A stretch of DNA of 57,209 bases from a virus, in the IMG/VR virus record IMGVR_UViG_3300020159_000496, positions 1 through 57,209 of that record; one strand, written 5' to 3'. The translations under genes were made by a program, and so were the position numbers. How positions within the stretch are numbered: the first letter of the stretch is position 1; every line of letters begins with the position of its first letter. Positions 15,801 through 22,998 of this stretch are shown in pieces. The notes beneath the pieces were generated by a model. The model was given only the letters and a program-made list of their open reading frames with translations. It searched no databases and was not told the origin of the DNA.

Positions 15801-17939
15801 AGCAGACGGTGCTGTTTTAATTTGAGGATACACCTGTTGGTATGAGACCGCAGTTGCTCTTGGAAAAATGTATGTTGTTAGTAATTCTTGTAAGAATGTA
15901 TATGAGGCAATTTCTGGAATTCTTGATCCGTCAACTTGAAACACCCCGTCAATATAATATTTTTGAGCAATTCTTCTAGATTCTTCATTACCATTATTTT
16001 CCAAGTCATAGATTAACGCATCAATGACATATCCAGAATCTCTAATACACTTGGCTTCGTCGTAGGTATAACCTTTGAATACAACCACTTGATTTATCAC
16101 AGCAGTTTTATTTGTTGTAATTGCGGCAAATGCGGTTTGTAACGGAGCCGTGGCAAATGTTATACTTGGGACAGTTCTAGTGAATCCTGATAATATGCTG
16201 TTGGCCTGTGTTTGAGTTGTGGCAGCAACTACATCAGCAGTTAATTGAACTAATGCCTGGCAAATTGTTGTATCGCCTAGCGAAGCTGCTGGAAACGTTA
16301 GATTCTGTGTTACTGTATTGCCTGTTGTTCTTGTAACAAATTGGCCTTGTAGTACTTGGCCAATAACTGTTTTTAAATGTACATAGGCTGCTACAGTTTG
16401 TAGTCTGTGGGTAGGATCAATCCCTGTTGTGCCGTTGGCAAAACTGTAGAAGAAAAATCTAGCTTGGTCGTATGTTGCTGAGTTACCGCCATACAACATA
16501 TCATAGCAAAGAGCATCTATGGCATATTTTACATCTCTTTCACACTTTACAGGATCGTGATCAGCAGCAGGATATTGAGCAGCTACCCAAGCATTTACTT
16601 CTGTTGCTAGGAAATTTTTGTTAGCTACTAATTGATTTTTTGCTGCAATTCGACTAGCTGTGGCATTAGATGGGTCTACTAATACCAAAGTATCTGCTTC
16701 ACTTCGACCGCCTTCAGCAATGTCAACTATTTCATTAAAGAATGCGTTGTTTCTAGCTACGGCTGCTGAACTTGCTGCTACATTGGCTAGTTCAGCAATG
16801 GCTGTTTTAGTTCTGTTAATAGTGTCAATGACGAAAAAGTCATTGTCTAAGGAATTAAATTCAGCTAGACCAAGGAACAAGGCGTTGTAGTTAGTACCGA
16901 GAGCAATATCAAATTTTGCTCCATCAATAAGATATCCGATGTCTCGTTCGCATTTAACAGCGTCTAACACTTCATTTTCAATCCACCCAGCTATTTCATT
17001 TTGAAGATAGGCTTTGTTTAATGTTAACAATCTCACAGCTTCAGGGTATAATGTAACACCCTGTTCATTCTGCATGATATTGTTAATAATTAAATTTCTA
17101 ATAAATGTGTGACCTTCTACTTCAGCTTGGCCGCTTCCGTCAACTTGAAGAACACCGTTGTCGTAGTATTTCTGAATAGTAAATCGTGTTTCCTCATTTC
17201 CGCCGTAGCGTAAATCATGAAGATAAGCATCTAACACATAGCCCAAGTCTCTCTGACATTTTTCTGAATTAAATGTGTAATTTTCATAGGTAGCAGATTT
17301 ATAAACAATTGCAGGCATTACATCTAATCCGCCAGCAATGACGGTAGTTACAACCGATGTTAACGTGTCAACGCGAGCTGCTGCGGTAGTTTCTGCCGAT
17401 GGCGCAACGGTATATCGAACCACTGACGTTTGAATTGGAGTATATGCTGCTCTAGGAAATATATAATCTGTTATTAAATCTCGTATAAATTCGTGTGTTT
17501 TAACTTCCGGTGTACGATCTCCGTCAACCTGTGGCTCGTCATTGATCCAATATTTGCCAACTACAATTCTAGTTTCTTCGTTACCACCGTAGCGTAAATC
17601 ATGTAGATAAGCATCTAGCACATAGCCAATATCTCGTTTACATTTGGCCGCATCATAGGTGTAGCCTACGAAGCCTAAAAAATTACCAGCTACCTGTGTT
17701 TGAATCCAAGCAGTGGCTTCTTCTTGTATGAACGACACGTTGTTCTGTAGCAAGCGGACAGCATTAGGATATAAGTTTACTTCTGTGTCGACACCAATTC
17801 TGTAATTGAGATACGCAGTTAGTTCTGCTTTAATAAACGGAACGTTATCAGAAAAACTCTGCCATTCGTCGGGATAAAGATTCCCTAAGAAACTAATTCC
17901 TGGTCTAAATGTATAATTGTCTATCTTTTTCTTTGCCAT
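9852..17939 (-). CDS. Giant virion/fibre protein (2695 aa) with repeated modules
   Basis: Presumed fibre or baseplate-associated virion protein. Three repeat zones are visible. First, about residues 40-760 carry five helical segments with K-C-x-R-D-x-x-Y-x-[IL]-D (for example YDAAKCKRDIGYVLDAYLHD), two followed by LRYGGNEETR. Second, about 1200-1540 carry four units of roughly 80-100 residues with a GSGY...G....I.G..LGG..PAND pattern. Third, the last 500 residues hold several T-AASW...FxxGTT(I/V)...YY.VTF units. The end is NLIIRWGEAQA. A clear ribosome binding site (AAGGATC) precedes the ATG. The Cys-Arg-Asp module recurs in the 2003-residue fibre, linking it to the fibre set. No enzymatic motif recognised. 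It follows the 191-residue fibre gene in one late unit. Confidence 0.8.
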   Translation of the reverse strand: MAKKKIDNYTFRPGISFLGNLYPDEWQSFSDNVPFIKAELTAYLNYRIGVDTEVNLYPNAVRLLQNNVSFIQEEATAWIQTQVAGNFLGFVGYTYDAAKCKRDIGYVLDAYLHDLRYGGNEETRIVVGKYWINDEPQVDGDRTPEVKTHEFIRDLITDYIFPRAAYTPIQTSVVRYTVAPSAETTAAARVDTLTSVVTTVIAGGLDVMPAIVYKSATYENYTFNSEKCQRDLGYVLDAYLHDLRYGGNEETRFTIQKYYDNGVLQVDGSGQAEVEGHTFIRNLIINNIMQNEQGVTLYPEAVRLLTLNKAYLQNEIAGWIENEVLDAVKCERDIGYLIDGAKFDIALGTNYNALFLGLAEFNSLDNDFFVIDTINRTKTAIAELANVAASSAAVARNNAFFNEIVDIAEGGRSEADTLVLVDPSNATASRIAAKNQLVANKNFLATEVNAWVAAQYPAADHDPVKCERDVKYAIDALCYDMLYGGNSATYDQARFFFYSFANGTTGIDPTHRLQTVAAYVHLKTVIGQVLQGQFVTRTTGNTVTQNLTFPAASLGDTTICQALVQLTADVVAATTQTQANSILSGFTRTVPSITFATAPLQTAFAAITTNKTAVINQVVVFKGYTYDEAKCIRDSGYVIDALIYDLENNGNEESRRIAQKYYIDGVFQVDGSRIPEIASYTFLQELLTTYIFPRATAVSYQQVYPQIKTAPSAETGSYARITELTNVFINFLRTGPAALPAVSVRTVPYQTIEEQIVDSTKSYDPEAGSIITILSNNLINIIQQGVSSLPIKESAGYGLVKFQGAVKLEDILLITNTTRNVVIYNFSTNTAGGQLLAEFDGDDEFVSFKQTTDRVIHLRLHFDTSSMDETDDLQIFVEGAELKVRPYDFGTDAIERHRVAAPQSMLDADFEYGLQPTKWQAIGIARGYPSIYEVPGSDFEVASIITDASFPTNGVGASIITVVTSAPHGLVSGNPITVAGLDTGVSGVSRAEGAFVVVTVPTASSFTFFSKSRVGVTSGTNLKTTYSQIRKGGFYTGASIGTPTLNLLSNGTSGSFLTEFGTPAGTTRFTVDGGSIPAVGSPMAAAIGIGYGSQVTATVGSGGIVTTPTVVGDYAPTLLGLTTLTVQDATGIVNGLGANDQTGISTFVESVVGNNITFTRPFDGTVIGNTTTYTALSGTNELSIGSAATFNVVGSSAGYISVAVNNGGADYQVGDVLKILGTDLGGGTSPANDLLIKVATVSSGLILTADVISGTSVISSGNQTVNGINNTSYTATSPDSTLGSGAVFDVTRTGTGFSSSINTAGSGYIIGTEFLILGTVFANNTSPANDVTVTVTRTSAVFTGLLQDTTSGSGSSAQFNVTRSGAVYTSLVVAFAGSGYALNEIVTIYGLQLGGNTPSHDLQIQVDNVGGSGEIVAASIVVGVTANADAPGILSLITTAGTGDDRATVTNAPTVVVPSSGNGAEFTVTRTASGYTNIIATSSGTGYIPGNRIRILGSSLGGVNVTNDAVVSITTVNLGGQVATATVTGTGVAGINLALYSSVTVSEFTTASFAGGTTLGFGSLATLQVIFQEPHGIPPGGSFIVVVTSDNGSNNHALANGSFTATQIPTKTTITFQARAPGIITGAPITATIYPRPDSFFTHRPFDGGVQLGTGGPQHGVQAIRQSKKYIRYQSGKGVMYTTGALFAPSYDVLSIISTGVEVGSTIEITLGDNDHGLQKNCTIRLEGVTTGGYDGNFVVDEIVSERTFRVIATRRVGSRKPSLSFNCQVSTVSWQGAVVRAGVFDDQNGIFWEYDGQFLSAVQRTSTKQLAGTVTITPGSNRITGLNSRFRDQLKAGDTVVLRGMTHVVTFVDSQTSMSVTPDYRGVNTATNAKISLVSEIRVKQQDFNKDTLDGNGPSGYDLDITKMQMIGIQYSWYGAGFIDFMLRGSDGNYVFAHRMRNSNINTEAYMRTGNLPVRYEVSNYGAVTRLMGDISNTTNELMLDDSSAFPATGTVYIDNELISYTGKDDTLNKLTGCTRSAQLELFLSGANRNFTAGVAADHTDGTGVILLSNTTTPLISHWGSAFLTDGLFDSDRGYIFNYASTGIAISTVKTTAFLIRLAPSVSNAVVGDLGDRELLNRAQLLLKGIAITSDTGSGGIVVEGVLNPQNYPLNPSDVVWSSLAGLAAGGQPSFAQVAPGGSINWAGGASQITANATALNTVTASITVPNNAAFNRVAGSAFVYTTQASWNSSGASTGFSIAASDAKFQSGTTISTVVASPSPVANTRSTLNSSMTTFYRQINTTFLQGNGVTATLFFNNPGYTPFPINSRITVTNAQPNAYNGTHIVTGAGNNFVQYSSTASGATQNGTISTAYVAGQTTLNITSASWEAMTQPVTITGFRVTSAFPAGTTVSAVTAIQGTAGNQYYTVTMNQGLSNTLPLTATAISTSFGGAVTTTNTLLFTAASWTALPIDVPQNGTATNDPTKFAGGTTITGVSALRTFGSTGYYAVTFSNPCIGTINGDATVTFTTIPYFTLFLSRTTAQAVNANATITLSLSQNTGLTNFVYLTQASWETLVSNNGAGSGSEINDAKYPAGTRVASVTTLRTFGGTNYYTVTFTQTSSSVVAGGNTITFRFGQPPFALPGEQVFSFISLPGSSDNLDLSELKELTNTTLGGRGTFPNGPDVLAINVYKVTGAATTGNLIIRWGEAQA

Positions 17940-17948
17940 CTTTGATCC

Positions 17949-18524
17949 TTAGGCTCCAAATGCCACTGCGAATGCTATCACTGAATTGTCAACATAATCT
18001 TTACGGGCTAAATGTAGTCCCGAAGTAGGTGCTGCGTTGACTGAAATGTTTTCTACGTAGGTAACTGTTCCTGTAATTGTAGCAGCATCAAATGAAATGT
18101 TTGCTCCGTCTGCTACAAATTCGCCATTAACACCATTACGGTCTATAACATTTAATTGATATGTGTTGACTTTTCCTGGAGTTGTTTGTCCAATATCAAT
18201 ATTATCTATAGAGCCAGTTGTTAAACTGTTGACAACTACCCTACCATTAATTACTGATAAGCGAGTAATATTATTTTTTCTAAGTAATACATCGCCGTTG
18301 ACAGTTAGACTTTGTAATATGCCGAGTGTTTCTAAACTACTGTTAGTAATATTTTCTGTTATTCTATTACTTTCTATAATAGGAGCACCAGCTATGCTAA
18401 TGGTTGTTGAATTTAAATTAGCAGTGGTCAGCGATCCAGCGGTGAGATTCCCTGAGTCGTCGACTAAAAACTCTGGACTCCTAAATCCAAACTCTGATCT
18501 AAATTGTTTTTGTTGTACAGTCAT
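17949..18524 (-). CDS. Fibre-like virion protein, 191 aa
   Basis: Beta-rich, low in charged residues, with alternating Thr/Ser/Asn/Gly runs (NSTTISIAGAPII, SLTVNGDVLLRKNN) like the shaft segments of the giant fibres, and an ending LARKDYVDNSVIAFAVAFGA; the KDYVD element is common at the ends of phage fibre domains. Start MTVQQKQFRSEFGFRSPEFL resembles a virion-attachment segment. Lies 9 bases before the 2695-residue gene and 23 bases after the 516-residue gene, so probably part of the same fibre. A candidate late promoter lies at 18535-18542, giving a leader of only about 5 nt. Confidence 0.7.
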   Translation of the reverse strand: MTVQQKQFRSEFGFRSPEFLVDDSGNLTAGSLTTANLNSTTISIAGAPIIESNRITENITNSSLETLGILQSLTVNGDVLLRKNNITRLSVINGRVVVNSLTTGSIDNIDIGQTTPGKVNTYQLNVIDRNGVNGEFVADGANISFDAATITGTVTYVENISVNAAPTSGLHLARKDYVDNSVIAFAVAFGA

Positions 18525-18534
18525 TTTTACCTAT

Positions 18535-18542
18535 TATTTATT
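18535..18542 (-). promoter_or_regulatory. Candidate late promoter AATAAATA
   Basis: The minus strand reads AATAAATA ten bases before the ATG of the 191-residue gene. Predicted start 18529 leaves about 5 nt of leader, without the AGG that lies further up. It may be a real near-leaderless promoter or a chance match in the 23-base gap. Confidence 0.4.
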
Positions 18543-18547
18543 GGTTG

Positions 18548-20098
18548 TTACAGACGGCCTACAACAACTTCAATAATTCCTTCTACGCCGTCAAAATTTT
18601 CTAATGCCTTTCCGAGTACTGTGCCAATTGCTGGTTCAGTTGAAGGTCTAGCATAGCCTCCCCCTCCGCTTATCAGCATATCACCTTTGCGAATCTTTCC
18701 TCTAACTTTACATGGTACTCTGCCCTGTAATGCTAGTTTAATAACTGTTTCACCTTTGAGTTCATTGTTCATTATAAACGCAGGATCAGTAGAAACAACA
18801 CCAGCTATTCTTCTTGTACTATCTTCAGCAATGGTTACTTCTTTCTCGCCACCAAACTCTAAAACAGTGCCGGGTTCATAGGCACGATCAGCTAGATATT
18901 TTTCTGCCAAGTCAGCCCAACGTGCTGTTGTTGCGGTTACGTTAAGTACACTAGTAGCAACATCTAGTGTTACTCCAGAACTAGCATACAAACTTTGTCC
19001 TGAAATTGGATCAGTGCCTTCAGCAATGACCATTGGAAAGGTGCCTGTAAGTATTTCTGTTACTAAAATTTCTGAAGCAACGCCGCCGGCCCCACCACCG
19101 CCACTACTTCCGGTGTTTGTAATAGTGACCCTATCACTGGTAGCATTTGTTGTAATCGAAATTCCAGCCCCTGCTACAAAGGTTAAAGTATCTGATGCCG
19201 AATCTGCTCGTATAGTTGACTGCCCAGAGACGCTGATAATTCCAAAAGCATTAGCAGAGGTGGCGGTACCGCCGCCACCTGAACTTGAAAGTGTAATAGC
19301 TCTATTCAACGGATCGGTAGTAATAGTCATTCCGGCGCCGGCAATCAATGTTAATGTATCATCTAAAGAGACGCTTTCAACATCAGTCTCGCCTGCTATT
19401 GATATAGTTCCGAACGATACTAATCCGTTTCCATCTACAGTGCTGCCTACTGGTAATTCAATGCCGCCGGTTTGATTTTTAGAAATAACAGCACCGTCAA
19501 GATTTATGGTATTTTTAAGATATAGATCTCTAAATCTTTTCAAAGAAATACCAACATCAAACGAACTATCAATGGTTGGAGTTAATGTTCGGTTGATTGT
19601 TGAAAAATCAACTGTGGTACCTCCGTCTGGAATACTTCCGCCGCCGCCACCAGGGGCAAATCCGTCGTCAGGAACAGCATATGATAACGGAATTGGTCTT
19701 TGTAAATCTGTTAATGTAGCAAAGTACTGGGCAAAATAAATCACCCTAGCACCAGAGTATTCTGGAATTATTGGTGATAATGTTAAACTAAGAAAACTGT
19801 CATTGACAGTTGCTGATATTGTAATTAAAGGATCATCAATAGACGCACGGCCATATATTGTATAGGTTGCCTGATCCGGTCTTGCTACAACCAATACCGA
19901 CATTGTTTCTTTCTTTTGCGAATCAAACTCTACAGAGATAATATAGTTGGCCGCGGCAAAATCACCAACATACCATCGGTCTACTTCAGTGTCGGTAAAA
20001 ACCTGTCTCCAGGGTCCTCTATTATAGAAGTTTACTCCGTTCTTTAGGAACAGTGTATTCTTAACTCCCGGGGCAAAATATCTTGTAAAATCTGTCAT
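18548..20098 (-). CDS. Tail fibre/adhesin protein with C-terminal processing-like domain
   Basis: 516 residues. N-terminal domain (1-130) without recognised relatives; then a Gly-rich hinge (APGGGGGSIPDGG), a segment DSSFDVGISLKRFRDLYLKN typical of fibre shafts, and two similar blocks (VSLDDTLTLIAGAGMTITTD and SASDTLTFVAGAGISITTN) each followed by a poly-Gly run. The C-terminal 120 residues (WADLAEKYLADRAYEPGTVL, then RRIAGVVSTDP, GRVPCKVRG, GDMLISG) resemble the chaperone/peptidase-G2-like end domains of phage fibres. Function therefore receptor binding or its support. Ribosome binding site weak. It opens the fibre unit that continues into the 191- and 2695-residue genes. Confidence 0.75.
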   Translation of the reverse strand: MTDFTRYFAPGVKNTLFLKNGVNFYNRGPWRQVFTDTEVDRWYVGDFAAANYIISVEFDSQKKETMSVLVVARPDQATYTIYGRASIDDPLITISATVNDSFLSLTLSPIIPEYSGARVIYFAQYFATLTDLQRPIPLSYAVPDDGFAPGGGGGSIPDGGTTVDFSTINRTLTPTIDSSFDVGISLKRFRDLYLKNTINLDGAVISKNQTGGIELPVGSTVDGNGLVSFGTISIAGETDVESVSLDDTLTLIAGAGMTITTDPLNRAITLSSSGGGGTATSANAFGIISVSGQSTIRADSASDTLTFVAGAGISITTNATSDRVTITNTGSSGGGGAGGVASEILVTEILTGTFPMVIAEGTDPISGQSLYASSGVTLDVATSVLNVTATTARWADLAEKYLADRAYEPGTVLEFGGEKEVTIAEDSTRRIAGVVSTDPAFIMNNELKGETVIKLALQGRVPCKVRGKIRKGDMLISGGGGYARPSTEPAIGTVLGKALENFDGVEGIIEVVVGRL

Positions 20099-20119
20099 GG
20101 GTCCGCTCTTTGTATCATA

Positions 20120-20127
20120 TATTTAAC
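20120..20127 (-). promoter_or_regulatory. Weak candidate late promoter GTTAAATA
   Basis: The minus strand reads GTTAAATA (six of eight to TATAAATA) 21 bases before the 516-residue gene, giving a predicted leader of about 16 nt. It lies just after the terminator of the carbamoyltransferase operon, where a new promoter is needed, but the match is poor. Confidence 0.35.
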
Positions 20128-20144
20128 TGATTTAAACGGAAAGT

Positions 20145-20168
20145 AAAAACCCCCGTAATGGGGGTTTT
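20145..20168 (-). terminator. Rho-independent terminator of glycan operon
   Basis: AAAACCCCC and GGGGGTTTT (20146-20154 and 20160-20168) form a 9-bp stem with a 5-base loop, followed on the minus strand by a run of five T. It begins 3 bases after the carbamoyltransferase stop codon. The symmetric A/T flanks mean it could also work on the plus strand. Confidence 0.9.
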
Positions 20169-20170
20169 AA

Positions 20171-21979
20171 TTAGGTATTTGCTATCTTTATTAATTTACC
20201 GTATTCGGGTAAAAACATATATTCGATATCGCTTTTAACTAGCGTTTCAATAGCGTCGTCTAGGGTTTCAACTAACGGATCACCACCTAAATTAAAGCTG
20301 GTATTAAAAATAATAGGAATACCAGTTTGTGCGTGAAACTCTTTGATTAAATTGTAGTAGTGCGGATTTTGCTCACGCTTGACAGTTTGAATGCGGCATG
20401 TACCGTCAACATGAATAATTGACGGAATTTTTTCAGCAATGCCTGGCTGACAGTTTACCGCATACATCATGTGCGGTGTTTCGTCCATACCGCGTAGATC
20501 AAACCACTCGTGTACATGATCGTGTAAAATACTACCAGCAAAAGGACGGAAATATTCACGACGCTTAACTGCGTTTACAAAATCTTTACCGTCTTCAAAT
20601 GTTGGATCAAATAGCACTGAACGATTTCCCAGGGCACGTGGTCCGTTTTCACTACGGCCTTGGAAAATTGTAACAATATTTTTCTTTCTTAACAGTTCTA
20701 CTACTTCTTTATTAGTAGCATCAACTACTTCGCCGCTGGCATAACTGACTTTTTCTAAAATTTCTTTTTCTGTATAGCTATGTTCAGGTCCTAGATACAG
20801 GGTATCAAGTTTTTGTTTTTCTTTGCTATCAGATAACGCATGCCAAAACATTAATCCAGCACCCATCGCAGTACCAGCATCGTTAGAAATAGGCTCTACA
20901 TATATGTTAATACCTTCATCTTTTAAAGCTTCTAGATAATGATAGTTAGCAACACAATTTAAACCATATCCGCCACTAATCACTACGTTTTTCTTACCAC
21001 TGATCTCAACTGCTTTTTTTATCAAGCGTACAACTTGTTCTTGAGTTTGTGTTTGGCAAGCATAGGCAAGATCTCTACGACTTTGAAGCGTAGTTGGATC
21101 TTGTCCTTCTTCTGGCAGTTCATCTAGGTAATCAAATAGTGCCGAGTTAACAACAGAAGAAGATGGATAGGCAGGAACGATCAAGTTTCTATTAGATAAC
21201 GGAACCTTTGAAGTGAAATCAAACAACTTAGGAATTTGATCGTTTGGAACCCCGTATGGGAATAAACCCATAGTCTTCCCTGCTTCGATAGATGAAAAAC
21301 CGCAATATTCGGTGACAGCCTCATAGGTCTTCACTATACCCGCTCTATCCGAAAGCCATGCTTCATGGAATTCGCCTGCTTCACCAAATTGGTCTGAAGG
21401 GCATTTATCCATATAGGTACCAGCAACTGCTTCACGAGCACCGTAATTTTTATACAACGTTTTAAAACTTGACGGATAGTTACAATCAACAATCGACTCA
21501 ACTTCCCAAACCCATAAGGGTTCGTTGCCGTACATCAACTGAATAAAAGTGCCAGCACCGTCAACGATCAAAGACACTGCGTCATCAAATCCGCTGCGAT
21601 AAAACGCACAAGCAGCGTGAAGCTTGTGATGCATAAAACTTAAATCAACCACTTGTGGGTGATTGTGATTGTCTTCCTTGCGGCTGATAAGACCCAACTT
21701 CCGTGCTAGACCTGTGTATACATCGTCACCACTGAAGTCAATTTTAGCTGCTGTGTCTGATAACTTTTGCGTATGTGCTACTACTAGATAATCTAATTTG
21801 TCTGTATATTCTAAAATCTTTACCATTGAAGCAAGAGGACCACCGTCATATTTTTGACGAGTTAGTCTTTCTTCTTCGATAGAAAAAACAATTTCACCGT
21901 CTTTAAATAGGCACACACCTGCGTTGTGTCCACGTGCTATGGCTGCTATCCAGCCTGAATTAATCTTAGGTTCTGTCAT
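20171..21979 (-). CDS. NodU/TobZ-type carbamoyltransferase
   Basis: Transfers a carbamoyl group from carbamoyl phosphate (through carbamoyl-AMP) to a sugar hydroxyl. 602 residues, family length. It shows IARGHNAGVCLFKDGEI at the start, EEERLTRQKYDG, the metal-binding HHKLHAACAFYRSGF near residue 112, SGGYGLNCVAN near 336, and the C-terminal-domain signature GRSENGPRALGNRSVLFDP near 440. It shares ATGA with the upstream glycosyltransferase gene and ends at a strong terminator, so the two form one operon. Such enzymes occur in phages of aquatic bacteria; the acceptor is unknown. With heptose genes in the same genome a heptose or heptosylated glycan is a plausible target. Confidence 0.92.
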   Translation of the reverse strand: MTEPKINSGWIAAIARGHNAGVCLFKDGEIVFSIEEERLTRQKYDGGPLASMVKILEYTDKLDYLVVAHTQKLSDTAAKIDFSGDDVYTGLARKLGLISRKEDNHNHPQVVDLSFMHHKLHAACAFYRSGFDDAVSLIVDGAGTFIQLMYGNEPLWVWEVESIVDCNYPSSFKTLYKNYGAREAVAGTYMDKCPSDQFGEAGEFHEAWLSDRAGIVKTYEAVTEYCGFSSIEAGKTMGLFPYGVPNDQIPKLFDFTSKVPLSNRNLIVPAYPSSSVVNSALFDYLDELPEEGQDPTTLQSRRDLAYACQTQTQEQVVRLIKKAVEISGKKNVVISGGYGLNCVANYHYLEALKDEGINIYVEPISNDAGTAMGAGLMFWHALSDSKEKQKLDTLYLGPEHSYTEKEILEKVSYASGEVVDATNKEVVELLRKKNIVTIFQGRSENGPRALGNRSVLFDPTFEDGKDFVNAVKRREYFRPFAGSILHDHVHEWFDLRGMDETPHMMYAVNCQPGIAEKIPSIIHVDGTCRIQTVKREQNPHYYNLIKEFHAQTGIPIIFNTSFNLGGDPLVETLDDAIETLVKSDIEYMFLPEYGKLIKIANT

Positions 21980-22917
21980 TTTTTATTTTTTCCTTGAACT
22001 GCGTCTACAATGTATGTGTGGATTTCTGGAGTCATTGACATAATTGTTTCGTGCTTTCTGTCAACTCTTTCGTCCTGTGTTATTCGAATAGGACTGTATT
22101 CTCGAGTATCTTCTCCCATGTCTAGGATAGTAAACAATTTATTTTCAGGGTAAGATACGTTAATTGGATACGTTGATCCAAATAATACAGTAGCTGGTTT
22201 GTCTAAACAGTGGGCCAAATGCTGTCCTAAACTATCACACCCTAAAAAGTGATCAGCATATTTGATAATAGCTGCCCATTGACGCATAGATACGTTTTCA
22301 GGCATGGCAATTTCATCTTTGAATTTTTCGTCAGTGAAATCAATTTTGAATTCACTCATTAAAATTACACCAAAGTCTTTATCTTGTAATTTTTTAATAA
22401 TGGCTTTTACATCTTTAAATTCGATACTACGAGATGTTGAATCAACCGGCGTATCGTCAACAACCTGTATGCCTCTACCAAATGGTTGAAACACAACAAT
22501 TTTACTTTTCTTTATTTGTTTCTTTACATCAGATATTAGTTTACGACCCGTTAACAATTCGTCCTTGCTAAGATTTAATGTGGGTTTTGGCAAAGGTCTA
22601 ATACCTTTTTTATTGATTTCGATGTCAAATGCCTGTGCTATAGAACACTTTTGATTATAATATTCCCATACTCTGTAAGGCTCAGTGCTTATAATATCTT
22701 TATCTTTGAGTTTCTCAATGAAAAGATTTTTATGCCAAACATCATAGGTCCTAGCATCAAGTGTTGGATGTCCTTTAAAAACATCTGTGCCGCCTTCGCA
22801 AATAATGATAAAATCCTTGTCACCGGATTCTTGTTCATATTTTTCAAATGCGGGTATTGCTGAAATCATACGGCCCGCACCGCCGTTTAAAAAAAATGCT
22901 CTAGAGCGTTGTTCCAT
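21976..22917 (-). CDS. GT9-like (heptosyltransferase-family) glycosyltransferase
   Basis: 313 residues in the GT-B fold pattern of family 9: an N-terminal NGGAGRMISAIPAF segment, a central KKSKIVVFQPFGRG strand as in the donor-domain start (family: ...i.i.pGa), and a C-terminal YADHFLGCDSLGQHLAHCLDKPATVLFGSTYP near 220-250, matching the D-S-x-x-x-H-x-A-x-x-x-x-x-P-x-x-x-x-F-G-x-T motif of heptosyltransferases. GT9 enzymes usually use ADP-heptose, which the operon at 6966-9813 could supply. TTGGAG lies 6 bases before the ATG but is partly buried in a long inverted repeat (22925-22987). Cotranscribed with the carbamoyltransferase gene. Donor not proven. Confidence 0.75.
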   Translation of the reverse strand: MEQRSRAFFLNGGAGRMISAIPAFEKYEQESGDKDFIIICEGGTDVFKGHPTLDARTYDVWHKNLFIEKLKDKDIISTEPYRVWEYYNQKCSIAQAFDIEINKKGIRPLPKPTLNLSKDELLTGRKLISDVKKQIKKSKIVVFQPFGRGIQVVDDTPVDSTSRSIEFKDVKAIIKKLQDKDFGVILMSEFKIDFTDEKFKDEIAMPENVSMRQWAAIIKYADHFLGCDSLGQHLAHCLDKPATVLFGSTYPINVSYPENKLFTILDMGEDTREYSPIRITQDERVDRKHETIMSMTPEIHTYIVDAVQGKNKK

Positions 22918-22924
22918 TTAAACT

Positions 22925-22987
22925 CCAAGAAAATAGGTTCTGTTCTACTATGTATCACTACAATAATAACACAGAACCTATTCTTGG
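22925..22987 (-). repeat. Long inverted repeat sequestering the GT9-gene ribosome binding site
   Basis: On the minus strand CCAAGAATAGGTTCTGT (22987-22971) can pair with ACAGAACCTATTTTCTTGG (22943-22925): 17 pairs with a two-base bulge and a 27-base loop. The last pairs use the GG of the GGAG ribosome binding site. A competing small hairpin, GAACC with GGTTC (22990-22974), uses the left arm. Lies 12 bases after the preceding gene's stop. Confidence 0.8.
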
Positions 22988-22992
22988 TTCAA
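22963..22992 (-). promoter_or_regulatory. Candidate sigma70-like promoter inside the inverted repeat
   Basis: On the minus strand TTGAAC (22992-22987) and TATTAT (22968-22963), spacer 18, would start RNA near 22956, inside the loop. Such a transcript lacks the left arm of the repeat and leaves the ribosome binding site free. Both boxes are imperfect. Confidence 0.4.
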
Positions 22993-22998
22993 GAGATT

